Positions 54,116 through 64,000 of a stretch of DNA of 64,000 nt are shown here, piece after piece. This DNA comes from Bactericera cockerelli (taxonomy: Eukaryota > Arthropoda > Insecta > Hemiptera > Triozidae). The stretch covers positions 4,148,859 to 4,212,858 of the forward strand of contig CM044967.1 in NCBI GenBank assembly GCA_024516035.1, written 5' to 3'. The number at the start of each line of letters is the position of its first letter. The first letter of the stretch is position 1. The position numbers were made by a program, and so were the translations under genes. Below the pieces are notes generated by a model that made no database searches, was not told the origin of the DNA, and worked only from the letters and a program-made list of their open reading frames with translations.

Positions 54116-54734
54116 ATAATAATAATAATTTAATAATAATAATCGTATGGTACAGTTAATTACTCAAACTACTCGCTATATCTTTGCTGAATTAGGGACA
54201 CAAACCACTGACTCCTATTACGAGCCAACTGATTAAAGTTTTGTTGTGTTTACACCAAAGAAACACTTTCAACGCAGGATAATGCCGGGCACTCCATGTG
54301 GCATCCGCAATCAATGAAGAAAAAAATGCCTAGAGAGGATCAATCTCGGATTGATCAATATCAATATTGAGGATCACATCAATATTGATGTTCTCATTAA
54401 TATAGCGAAAAATGAGGCGGGGAAAATGTGAAGTTTTTAATATATTCATGGTATACTTCAAAGTAACTTCAATAAGTATAGCTTCAATGTCTTTCAATAT
54501 TTGCTCTATATGCTTCAATAGAAATGCCCCTCTATATGCTTCAATAGAAATGCACAGCAATATGGTTCAACATGGCATCAATATGATTGAAACTCTTCTA
54601 AACGATGTTAATCATCCTTCAATACGTCTTCGTCAATGCTGTGCCCTATAATACTGATCGTTGATCGTCTAGGACTCTTGGCAGTCTAGGTGCTGCTTCA
54701 TAGTACCACCTTGTATCAATATTCCGTTCTTTTT

Positions 54735-54877
54735 AATCATATTTGTGTTAATCACTTTCGTGACATCACAAGTACTCGAACTCGCTTTACTAAATCTACT
54801 CTGAAACCAGGACTTGAACCACCGACCTTCAGATTAAAAGTCCGCCGCCTTATCGATCAAGCTACTGAGGTCGGTAA
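54735..54877 (-). mobile_element. SINE family C
   Basis: TCATATTTGTGTTAATCACT, TTCGTGACATCACAAGTACT, GAACCACCGACCTTCAGATT, CTTATCGATCAAGCTACTGA. It ends right where the 30-bp array starts. Confidence 0.75.
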
Positions 54878-54887
54878 TATTATTCTA

Positions 54888-55475
54888 CCAGTTATAGCTC
54901 TTATAGTTTCTCTGATACTAGTTACAACTATTATAGTTTCTCTTATACTAGTTACAACACTTATAGATTCTCTTATAATAGTTACAACTCTTATAATTTC
55001 TCTTGTACTAGTTACAACTCTTATAGTTTCTCTTATACTAGTTACAACTCTTATAGTTTCTCTTATACTAGTTACAACTCTTATAGTTTCTCTTATACTA
55101 GTTACAACTCTTATAGTTTCTCTTATACTAGTTACAACTCTTAAAGTTTCTCTTATACTAGTTACAACTTTTATAGTTTCTCTTATACTAGTTACAACTC
55201 TTATAGTTTCTCTTATACTAGTTACAACTCTTATAGTTTCTCTTATACTAGTTACAACTCTTATAGTTTCTCGTATACTAGTTACAACTCTTATAGTTTC
55301 TCTTAAACTAGTCACAACTCTTATAGTTTCTCTTATACTAGTTACAACTCTTATAGTTTCTCTTATACTAGTTACAACTCTTATAGTTTCTCTTATACTA
55401 GTTACAACTCTTATAGTTTCTCTTATACTAGTTACAACTCTTATAGTTTCTCTTATACTATTTATAATTCCTATA
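54888..55475. repeat. 30-bp minisatellite (about 20 units)
   Basis: Unit TTATAGTTTCTCTTATACTA-GTTACAACTC. The left units are most diverged and the central ones nearly identical. Because 30 is divisible by 3 and the unit has no stop in several frames, both strands look open (LIVSLILVTT and RETIRVVTSI), but nothing suggests a protein. Confidence 0.92.
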
Positions 55476-55763
55476 GCTTCTACTACTTTTGTAGTAGTTA
55501 CTAGTATTGTTTCCTAGAGAAGGGTCAGTTAGGTCAACCGGCGATGTAATGCTCTCATCTTCCCTGGCTCGCTAGAGGTAAACGCTTGTACAGACATCAC
55601 GAATCACATTTCTGATTTCACACAAACGTTCAATTCATCTCCGATTAAGTTCAATCCGTTCAACTGGGATGATAGATACGAGCTTTTGATTACTAGATCA
55701 GCAATGTCAGCCGCAAAATGGAATAGGGTAAAAAGACAGTTTAAATGAGAAGAAACAGAAAAA

Positions 55764-56352
55764 ATGAGAAGTTCTACAATCACAATAATGATGTGGGTGA
55801 AGATGATTTGGATACTAATCAATGAAGATTCTGCCGTATCTGATTGTGATGATGACAACAAGGATGTTTCTGACTATGAGGATTTCAATGATGTTGTTGC
55901 TATGTGGTCATATGACAGAGGGTCTTGCTGGGGGACGTTAAACAGGGAAAAGACCAGTGTCTCGCTAGAGGACTATAAACAAAGAACAGACTAGCCAACC
56001 CTTACAAGCCAGGCTTAGTTTGCAGTTCCCCAAGGGCTTAATGGCTTATAAAGCAAAAGCCTAAGTTCTTATGATGGTTGATCGCAGAAATATGTGGTTC
56101 AGGACGGGGTAACTTTTCAACTCAATGTGACTGGAAAAATGACTCCCCCCTTCCACATCTAACCAAGCTGGTTACAACAACGATTATGGAGAATATTGTA
56201 GAAGAAAATTATGATAATAGCAAGATAATCATAATGATTATGAATTAGAAAAATGTGATTTTGATAATGATAACGATGATTGTGAAGATACTGAAGGAAA
56301 AAAAGATGATCACGTTGATAAAATTGATAATAATGTAGAAGAAGATGAATAA
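55764..56352 (+). pseudogene. Asp-rich decayed open stretch split by a repeat-H insertion
   Basis: On the left of the inserted H copy (55,927-56,182) the frame reads SDCDDDNKDVSDYEDFNDVV. On the right, 56,235-56,352 reads DYELEKCDFDNDNDDCEDTE, GKKDDHVDKIDNNVEEDE, then a stop. Both sides are GAT/GAA-rich and in different frames, with stops between. It may be a dead acidic ORF broken by the insertion, or simple-sequence DNA that happens to stay open. Confidence 0.3.
55927..56182 (+). mobile_element. Repeat H, full length
   Basis: CTGGGGGACGTTAAACAGGG, TCGCTAGAGGACTATAAACA, GATGGTTGATCGCAGAAATA, GTTACAACAA. Inserted into the Asp-rich stretch. Confidence 0.7.
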
Positions 56353-57169
56353 CAAGATAAAGTTGAAATGAGAACGACATTAATAAGGAAAATAATATCT
56401 ATTGATGCGGGTCATAGTGCCAGTAAGTAATGGGAACTCCATTATTGACAATGCCTTCTGTGTCGAGCTAGTGTGGACTTGCAAAAGCCACTGATTGACT
56501 CACTCACTGACTGACCGATCGCTGTATCTCCGGAATACCTGTACTTGAGAGGCTGAAATTTTGTACCAGTATAATATATAATAATTAAGTTCTGTGGCAC
56601 CATTTCTGAAAGCTTATCCTGCTAAAAATCTACAAGCTCTTCCTATTAGTTCCCGGAACAACAATGGCGGGGCTTTCTAGTTCAGGAATAGCAGAAATTC
56701 CTCTTCACCAGCAGTTATATTTTCCCCCCCTTTTATTTACCGTTTGAATGAAGTCTCTAATACATTTTTAATACGGTCAGAATTTGGAAAAGTATCATAT
56801 TAAGAAGAGTAATTTGTACCCCATTCAAATTAAATCTGATTAGATGGTACCACATGGTTCTAACACTAACCTGACCTAAGTGGTTACCTTTCTCTCAAAA
56901 GTCAAAAGTTTATTGTTTTGTTCTTCTTAAGATCTTAACAATAATATCTTTAAAGTGATTTCCTAGGTCTATCAGCTCATTCTAGCTAATGCCTCGGTTC
57001 ATATAACCAGAAATGTTTTGGTTAATAATAACCATGCGCGGATATAGCCCTCTTGTACTGGGGGGGCACAATCGCACAATATACCTAACTATCGCGCACA
57101 CAACACACACCACACCACACACACACACAAATGTCAATATTTTTCGTTTCACCCATCCATTTCTTGTCC

Positions 57170-58429
57170 TTAACACGTATGAGACGGCGTGCCCACCGGT
57201 GGGTCACGTTTTTTTTTTCTTTTCAATTTCCCTTGTAACGTGACCCACCGGTGGGCAGGGCACAGATAATGCTTTAACACTCCAAGCGCCACGTGTATCT
57301 TTGAGAATACACCCATGTCCATTCCCCACAGGCTACGCTTAGGCAAAGGGTGTTTTGAGCGATTTTACTGTCCCAGGCCAAAGTGAATTTATGATTCGGG
57401 ATACTTAGACAAGTCGATTCGTATATATAAAGCTTACTTTTAAGAGTGAATAGATCCTAAAAAGTTGTTTTTGTGTGTGTGTATTCTGCAGAATACACGC
57501 GGCCTGGCATCTTGCACATGGCATCAAATCCCTTCCCAATCGAAATTCATTTGTGACATTTGTGATCGCTTCATGTGCCATACGTGCTTCAACAATGTCA
57601 ACTAGAGTCCTGAGCTAGAAAATCTAGGTTTATGAATGAAAGAACAAAACAAAGCAAACAGACTTTATTTGTAGGTACTTTGTAAATTTATTTTATTGGC
57701 TCATGGTTCATTCACATTCACATAAAACCAATTATCTACCAAACCTAATAATTCCTAATTGTAAGCAGGCTTGGTAAAACAAAGAAAATCAAAATACTAA
57801 TTGTATGTTATTCCACCAGTAAAATATTATACATTATTATTCATGTAAATGTTCAAATACTCCAGGTACAACTGTTTTCTTCAAGATTAGATTCATTTTT
57901 CATAATAAAAGCTGATTTACCTTCTTTATATTCCATAAAAAAATCAAATTTTCCTTCGTTGCTTATTACCCCTCAGAACAGCGTAGGAAAAAACTGATTA
58001 TGCAGAAATACAGTGCTAGGCCAGCACTATCAAACTACAGTGTAAACTCCCATATACGTGTATTTTCGGAACACACTGAAGTTGTGAACATTAGCCTCTC
58101 AAATGTATTTTCAAGAATACACGCGGCGTTGTGGGGATAGGACATGGGTGTATTCTCAAAGATACATGCGGCGTTGTGGGGATAGGACATAGGTATATTC
58201 TCAAAGATACACGCGGCGCTTGACAGTGAAATTGCTCAAAACACCCTTGGCCAGAGCATATACGAGGAAAAAAAGTAGGCTTGGCGCTCGGAGTGTTAAT
58301 TAATATTATATTTTGTACTCGCCCGTCCCAATTTTTTTTTGTTGTTGTCATATTTGGAACACATACCCTAATTTGAATCCGTCCCAGCGTACAAATTATA
58401 GAAAATAGGACCCGTCTCATACGTGTTAA
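57170..58429. mobile_element. Outer TTAA (piggyBac-like) element
   Basis: TTAA|CACGTATGAGACGGCG at the left and GACCCGTCTCATACGTG|TTAA at the right. Near the left end, CGTGCCCACCGGTGGGTCAC and its complement GTGACCCACCGGTGGGCA (57,240-57,257) form a hairpin. It inserted into a CACCCATCCATT unit of the surrounding element. No ORF. Confidence 0.8.
57274..58299. mobile_element. Inner TTAA (piggyBac-like) element
   Basis: TTAA|CACTCCAAGCGCCACG at the left, TTGGCGCTCGGAGTG|TTAA at the right; about 1 kb. Subterminal GTATCTTTGAGAATACACCC at the left is matched, inverted and repeated three times, at the right (58,110-58,220: TATTCTCAAAGATACACGCG and GGCGTTGTGGGGATAGGACA). The AT-rich centre has no convincing ORF. 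Confidence 0.8.
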
Positions 58430-58925
58430 TGGAGCTCAAGAATGGCTCATCGGTATTTCGCGATCAATATGTCAAATGAAGACTACAACCCTTGCAAAAA
58501 CATTCTCGCTTTGAGTTGATAGTTCGTCACGACATATTTCGAGAAAAAATGTCATTCAGGTCAAAAAACGTAAATACTTTTTGTTTACCCATCCATTTTA
58601 TGGCCTTACTCAACGTAGCTCAAGAACGGGTCATCAGAATTTCGTGATTAATATCTCAAATGAAAACTTGGACCCTTGCTTAAAACTTCCTATTTTTGAG
58701 TTGATACGCCGCCACCGTGGCGCCGTCACGACAAATTTTGAGAAAAAAAATGTCATTTCGCTCGAAAAATGTGATTTTTTTTTTGTTTCACCCATCCATT
58801 TTTTGTCCTTACCCCGTGTAGCTGAACCCTAGAGATATATTCCCTGATCCAAATGAACCTGGAGGTAAAATTTCAGGTTTCTCGGACAATCTGTGTTGAT
58901 TTGACAACTTTATTATTTAGTTATT

Positions 58926-59282
58926 TCTTATTGGTCTTAGAATTGGGAATTATTTTGGGTCCCGTGTACCCCTAATTTATTGATATTTTTTTCACGGGAT
59001 TAATCTTAGAATTGGGAATTATTTTGATCTCGTGCCCCCCTAACTTATTGAGATTTTTTTACGGGATTAGTCTTAGAATTGGGAATTATTTTGGGGCCCG
59101 TGCCCCCCTAACTTATTAAGATATTTTTTTACGGGATTAGTCTTGGAATTGGGAATTATTTTGCGGCTTGTGCCCCCCTAACTCATTGAGATTTTTTTTA
59201 CGGGATTAGTCTTAGAATTGGGAATTATTTTGGGGCCCGTGTCCCCCTAACTCATTGAGATCTTTTTTTTTTACGGGATTAG
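58926..59282 (+). repeat. ~66-bp tandem array inside the composite element
   Basis: Five to six units of GTCTTAGAATTGGGAATTAT-TTTGGGGCCCGTGCCCCCCT-AACTTATTGAGAT...ACGGGATTA. The units are still similar enough to align by eye. Confidence 0.88.
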
Positions 59283-59375
59283 GTATAATGAAATTTGAGG
59301 AACACCGCTTACCCAAAAAATCTGGGGGGGCACGTGCCCCCCGTGCCCCCCCCTATATCCGCGCATGATAATAAC

Positions 59376-60600
59376 TGATACAATGGAACTGTAAATCTTC
59401 GTATGTTGATGAGTTGATGTCGCCTTATGATGTAAAAAGAGGATCTCAACTATGGAAGTTTTCAACTTGCTCGAAATGCTTTATTTAAATTACTTCCGAG
59501 GACTTTCTAATATTAGAAGAAAAAAAAATTCAAGAAGAGTATTGTGTTCGTTTTTGCAATAATAATAAATAAAAAAATTCTCCGATTTCAATTTTTTTCA
59601 TATTTCTGGACGTTTCATAACCTCTTGAGCAACTTTTTCTTTAGCTAGGACGGTTAGAGTTTTGCTGGTCTACTCAATGTTTCTAATAGTTCCTCACAGG
59701 TCTACTCTCTGTTAGCGGTTTCCCACTAGACTGCTGGTCTACTTGTCTACTACAGTACTACTCCTTGTTTTTGCATAGTCTATGAACTAACAGTTTGGTT
59801 GGGCTTAAGCTGTTAGTGTATTCCATATAATTTACAGTACTATTTTCATGTCTTTCTGATCATTTTTTTAATGGCTTTGTTTAACGTGGCAGGATTCTCT
59901 CCTAAGGGAGCTCTTCTACCCAACCAACAATTCTGAAGCTCAATGAGTCAATATGAACAGGAAATTGAGAAGTTCTATCAGGTTCTCAATAGATTGAGTA
60001 ACAGCTTTTGGTTCGTCCTGTTTTTGTTGCGGTCAGTTCGGGTTACCGTAACAAAATTTCTCACCAACACAAGCGCCATAGTTTCATCACTACCTGAAAG
60101 GAAGCAATCCAAATTATAATCTTATTCGAGGCAAAACTTCGGACGAACGTCCTCAATCTACAAATGATGTTATTATTAGGTTACTCCTAATCTAGTACAA
60201 CTTCTCACTTTTCTGTGTTGACTGACTATACTCGTAGATGGATACCTATTTTACAAAATTTACTTTGATTTAGGAATGTCAGAAAGTGAATTTAATTCAC
60301 ATTTAGAACTTTAGTCCATAGACAAAAGTTAGCTTAAATCCAACATACACCATTCATTGACCGCATCTCAATTTATTCAGCGAGAAGAAAATGTGGAATA
60401 AGATTTAATTAAATTTGCCACCAAAATGTTTCTGTTATGTCACCATCTTCGTGTAAACAAAAGTTTTATGAATAAAAAATGAGAGGAGTGAGTACATATT
60501 TATTTATTTATTTATTTTTTTTTTATGAATATAGTAGGTGTAGAATATTGTAGATACATGATATTCTAGTAGAACTTTTCACTTTTTTATTTTGGGTTTA
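59376..60600. other. No gene seen; repeat L fragments
   Basis: AT-rich. A repeat-L fragment near 60,190-60,230 (AGTACAACTTCTCACTTTTC) and possibly another at 59,950. No splice-supported frame. Confidence 0.4.
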
Positions 60601-60702
60601 ATGGAGCTTTTAACTGCATGGTCATATCACGATGGGAATTTTTCTTCTTCATTCGCTGGAAACGCACAAACCGGCTACTCAATTTAACCTCACCCAGCCT
60701 GA
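60600..60702 (-). mobile_element. F/5S-type SINE body fragment
   Basis: TAACTGCATGGTCATATCAC, ATTCGCTGGAAACGC and TTTAACCTCACCCAGCCTGA complement the 3' part of the 16,690 element. Confidence 0.5.
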
Positions 60703-61225
60703 ATGACTGTATTACTAATGTATTACTTTATTTATGACTGTATTACTTTATTTAAAGTACTTTCAAATCATCCAGTTTTAGTTTCTATAGCTTATAAGTT
60801 ATTGAACTTTTTGAATAATTGCCCAATTGTTGTCATTGTAGCGTCTTCCTGTCCCAAAGTTGCTTCATATCCTTTGGTAAAAGATATTCTTACCAAGGGG
60901 CCAGTAATTTGTGGGGGCCCCAAAAACCACACATCGCCTAGTAATGCTAACTAAAATAAAATGGAATTAGGCATAATATTTTACAAATTTACATCGACTT
61001 ATGTGCACAATAATGTTTCTAACATTCAGTTTTTAGGTCACACTAGCGTTAACCAAAACCTCGTAGATCTTGCTCAATGATTGGCTGTGAAAAATGAGTG
61101 TTGTGTGGTGAAGGTGATTTGCTTGTGATTATGAACCATCTGTGATATTGATTGGTAAGCGATTATACGTGGAATATAGAGCACGCACTAACCCAGGATG
61201 CACATTAATGAGTATAGAGGTATGT

Positions 61226-61320
61226 ACCGAGTTACCGATCTTAGTAGCCTGATCGATAAGACGGCGGTCTTGTGAACTAGAGGTTGGTGGTTCAAGACCC
61301 CGAGTTCGGTAAAATTTATA
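61226..61320 (+). mobile_element. SINE family C variant, truncated
   Basis: CCGATCTTAGTAGCCTGATC, GGTTGGTGGTTCAAGACCCC, AGTTCGGTAAAATTTATACT. The 3' GATATCAC end is missing. Confidence 0.5.
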
Positions 61321-61511
61321 CTATTGTAAGTTGTCTATGTAATAGCACTAGAAGTGCCTTTAGAAAATATATGACAGAAAAAATGGCAGTGTGAGTTTGA
61401 GTAACTGTTACATCTTGAACTTCGGACCTCATGGACGTGTGTCTATTGCAATCACTTCCACCCAACCCTTGTTCCAACGAATGTAATAATATCGCTTTAT
61501 TTAGCGCAATT

Positions 61512-61800
61512 AGACCAGTGGGCAAGCACTCGCTTGCCATGCGGAAGGTCCCGGGTTCGATCCCCCGAGCCGACAAAAAAATTGTACTCTAAATTTGGTT
61601 ACAGTTGTTTGTAAGGGATGACTTCCGGTGCGCTCGTGTTGACCCAGCACCTAAATGGGAGTATTGTGTCACTGCTCGGCCATCAGAGGGGAGGCATACT
61701 ACGGGATGGGCAGGCTACAACACAGACCACAAGCGTCTACAGTAAGTAGCTCCTATTTCATGGCTACGAAATAATTAAGGCTGTGAAACACTCATCTTTA
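61512..61800 (+). mobile_element. SINE family G, with head
   Basis: GGGCAAGCACTCGCTTGCCA, GGTCCCGGGTTCGATCCCCC, GGTGCGCTCGTGTTGACCCA, CATCAGAGGGGAGGCATACT, ACCACAAGCGTCTACAGTAA, GCTGTGAAACACTCATC. Confidence 0.7.
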
Positions 61801-62388
61801 AAATAAAAAATCTACTATTTTATACTTTTATATATTTTAAAGTTTATACAATTGTATTTTCATATTTTATACAATAAACATGGGTAAACCCCGTTAATTT
61901 GTAAAAAAAATACAAAAAAAAAAAAAAACATGTAGGCTGAAAGTTTCGAACTCGCCACCTTCTCACAACTGAATCATCCAGCTTGGTCATTACTGGGTTA
62001 TTGGCATGCCTCAAGCTTTTGGCACTTTATGGTTAATCGATCCTGATTTTATATACATATCTTTATTTCATTCATAACTACTATGAGCAATAATACTAAT
62101 AAGTATATAATATTATGTACATAGTAATTTCAATAATCATGGCATCATGCATCATATACTGATACAGCTAATACTAATCGCAATAATCATGCACTATTAG
62201 GCGATCAAGCAGAACTAATTTCTGCTCCATACGTCCTTAGTTCCTTACTTCTTAGCAGAAAACCAGAGCAAAGTGTGTGCCTATCACCGTGTAATGTTCA
62301 TATAAATCACTTCTTCTTTACGACAAAAGTTCGCGCCTGTCAACAGAAAAATCCAGCAAAATCAATTGCTAACAAACGCCAGGGCATC

Positions 62389-62829
62389 GTTCCAGAGAGC
62401 ACTCTCACTCTCGAAATCTACAAATCTCCCTCTAACAACCATCAACCATCACACAACGCACTCTGATTGGTTATTTCGAGTGAGTTATTATGAGAGTAAT
62501 CTCCGTTTGAAAAGACTTGAAATACTTCAAAAAGAGTTTAGGGATTATGAGAGTGAGAGTGCTTTCTGGAACAAACTCCAGGCCTTCGTTCCAGAGAGCA
62601 CTCTCACTCTCATAATCCACAAATCTCCGTTTCAACCGTCACACAACGCACTCTGATTGGCTCTTTCGTTCAAATTAACCAATCAGAGCGCGTTGAGTGC
62701 CGGTTGAAAGACTTCAAACGGAGATTTGGGAATTTTGAGAGTGAGAGTGCTTTCTGGAACAAGGTCCAGGGCCTCATTCCAGAAACCACTCTCACTCTCA
62801 AAATCCCCAAATCTCCGTTTCAACCGTCA
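62389..62829. mobile_element. Tandem palindromes of foldback element J
   Basis: Arms X (TTCCAGAGAGCACTCTCACT...AAATCTCC...CACACAACGCACTCTGATTGG) and inverted X' alternate: X/X' at 62,389-62,571, X/X' at 62,589-62,762, and a lone X at 62,775-62,829. Short linkers (AAACTCCAGGCCTTC, AAGGTCCAGGGCCTC) separate them. The open frames through them are incidental. Confidence 0.85.
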
Positions 62830-62854
62830 GATTTCGTTAATGCATTTCCGGCTG

Positions 62855-63033
62855 GGTGAGGTTAATGCTCAAAGCATCTCCTACACTACCTAACCCTCAG
62901 AGTCTTATTATTATGTGGTAATATACTCAATTAATGAGGAAAAAAATATGCATTTTTTGGGATCCGAACCCACGGATCCCTACGCTACCTGGATTACCAG
63001 ACTAGCGCCTTAACCACTCGACTACCAATGCAC
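62855..63033 (-). mobile_element. SINE family B
   Basis: GGGTGAGGTTAATGCTCAAA, CTCAGAGTCTTATTATTATG, GATCCGAACCCACGGATCCC, CTTAACCACTCGACTACCAA. Confidence 0.7.
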
Positions 63034-63227
63034 CCTACGATACATACAATCCAGCCATATCATTGAATAGTAATTATGAATGAGATCAGATGATACATAA
63101 CTTACTAGCAGCCCCAGAGATCAGCTATTATCTGGTAATTAAGCAATGTGGCTAAACTATGCTGAGGAGCAAGGCAACCTACTTAGGAACTGAAGCTAAG
63201 TGCAGAACATCATATTTTTTTCTGTTT

Positions 63228-63535
63228 ATACTGATATAGTTACTTCTTCCTTATACATACTTACCAAAGTTATGATCATCGTAAATATAGATACCTACTT
63301 ACCTATGGCCTATGTTACTTCTTCTTTCTACATACTTACCAAAGTTATGATAATCGTAAGTATAAATACCTACTTACCTATGGCCTCTGTTACTTCTTCC
63401 TCAGACATATACTTACCGAAGTTATGATCATCGTAAGTATAAATACCTACTTACCTATGGCCTCTGTTACTTCTTCCTTAGACATACTTACCAAAGTTAT
63501 GATAATCGTAAGTATAAATACCTACTTACCAATGG
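63228..63535 (+). repeat. ~76-bp tandem array (4 units)
   Basis: Units start near 63,239, 63,315, 63,391 and 63,467: TTACTTCTTCC...ACTTACCAAAGTTATGATAA-TCGTAAGTATAAATACC-TACTTACCTATGGCC. A short inverted part (ATCGTAAGTAT / ATACTTACC) lies in each unit. Confidence 0.88.
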
Positions 63536-63664
63536 TAAGTCTAAGGAGATAACTATTCCGCCTGCACTGACAGTCTGATTGTGATGTTTATGAAAAAAAA
63601 AATAGTAGAGATATGTTTCATAAATGTATGTAAATATAGGTATTAGGTTTGTATGATATTATTG

Positions 63665-63900
63665 TTCTAGGCAGCTTGGCTACAGCTGAGGGGAGTAATG
63701 GTCTCTATCGAAGTTTAGTTGAAAAGTTGGCTCGTTCCTAAGCACATATTTCAATGTGCGATCGACCATCATGAGAACTAGCGCTTTTTTTATTAAACCT
63801 TTGGGAAAATGCAAGCTAGCCTGGCTTGTAAGGGTAGGCTAGTCTGTTGTCTGTTTATAGTCCACTAGCGAGACACTGGTCTTCTCCCTGTTTAACGACC
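63665..63900 (-). mobile_element. Repeat H, minus strand
   Basis: GCAGCTTGGCTACAGCTGAG, ATCGACCATCATGAGAACTA, GCAAGCTAGCCTGGCTTGTA, GACACTGGTCTTCTCCCTGT, TTAACGACC. Confidence 0.7.
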
Positions 63901-64000
63901 TCAGACCGAGAGGTATGTATATGATCCATGTACGTACATTACATACACAGTATATACTTATATAGATTGTGTGTACTCTTATATATATTTTATTTAAACT

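Larger units (their letters stand above)
57025..59375. mobile_element. 2.3-kb composite element with 8-bp target-site duplication
   Basis: ATAATAAC at 57,025-57,032 and 59,368-59,375 flanks TIRs CATGCGCGGATATAG (from 57,033) and CTATATCCGCGCATG (to 59,367). Inward, both ends continue into a GGGGGGGCAC block (inverted). The interior has ~165-bp units (CACCCATCCATT...), a ~66-bp tandem array and two nested TTAA elements, and no transposase ORF. The 8-bp duplication fits hAT, although the TIR start is not typical hAT. Confidence 0.85.

Noticed and set aside
54690..55517. 275-codon open frame as a repetitive protein gene
   Set aside because: It starts inside a C SINE and runs through a 30-bp minisatellite whose unit lacks stops in several frames on both strands. 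No start context, splice site or conserved domain.
57033..59367. Autonomous transposon with transposase
   Set aside because: No frame within the element shows a DDE-type or other transposase motif; all open frames are short and lie in tandem repeats or nested elements.
62275..62656. Two overlapping open frames with matching segments
   Set aside because: They are translations of the palindromic J arms; the similarity is DNA repeat similarity.

Overview
The window looks like AT-rich intergenic and intronic DNA from a metazoan, most likely an arthropod. The reasons are split genes with GT-AG introns, animal gene families (CDV3, ornithine decarboxylase, Speedy/RINGO), an arthropod-style TCAGT initiator upstream of CDV3, and a very high density of tRNA-derived SINEs. 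I cannot name the species from sequence alone. There is no bacterial or plasmid content, no operon, and no free-standing rRNA or tRNA gene that I trust.

Genes. (1) Minus strand, about 6.3-14 kb: an ornithine decarboxylase-like gene. Four spliced coding exons (11904-11815, 10627-10454, 9231-9059, 7963-7816) keep phase and encode the N-terminal half of the PLP barrel, through the FHV motif. A possible 5' UTR exon lies at 13986-13868. The exons for the C-terminal catalytic half are not found. Instead an in-phase terminal exon of unknown similarity (6528-6367) with a poly(A) signal follows. (2) Minus strand, 1545-1398: one exon strongly resembling the Speedy/RINGO CDK-activator core; the rest of that gene is not seen here. 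(3) Plus strand, 25.9-32.5 kb: a complete CDV3-like gene with five coding exons (238 residues), a 3' UTR intron and a 3' UTR exon. A decayed non-LTR reverse transcriptase fragment (2.0-2.4 kb, minus) and a few unidentified exon-like stretches complete the coding content. The three genes have no obvious joint pathway.

Repeats dominate. At least seven tRNA-headed SINE families (called A-G here) are scattered on both strands. An eighth family has a 5S rRNA-derived head and shares its body with tRNA-headed family F. Families A and B share a central ACCACATAATAATA block despite different heads. A further ~270-bp repeat (H) ending in (CAA)n recurs about ten times. Short DNA transposons (MITEs) are numerous: TTAA-flanked piggyBac-like elements, a GGGCGGAATT family with TTA duplications, a foldback element with a 10-bp target duplication, a pogo/Tigger-like element, and tandem palindromes.

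The most striking structure is at 57,033-59,367: a 2.3-kb element with terminal inverted repeats and a perfect 8-bp target-site duplication. It is built of internal tandem repeats and contains two TTAA-flanked elements nested one inside the other. Minisatellites with 23-, ~41-, 30-, ~66-, ~76- and ~95-bp units and long GA microsatellites lie mostly in the right half (37-63 kb).
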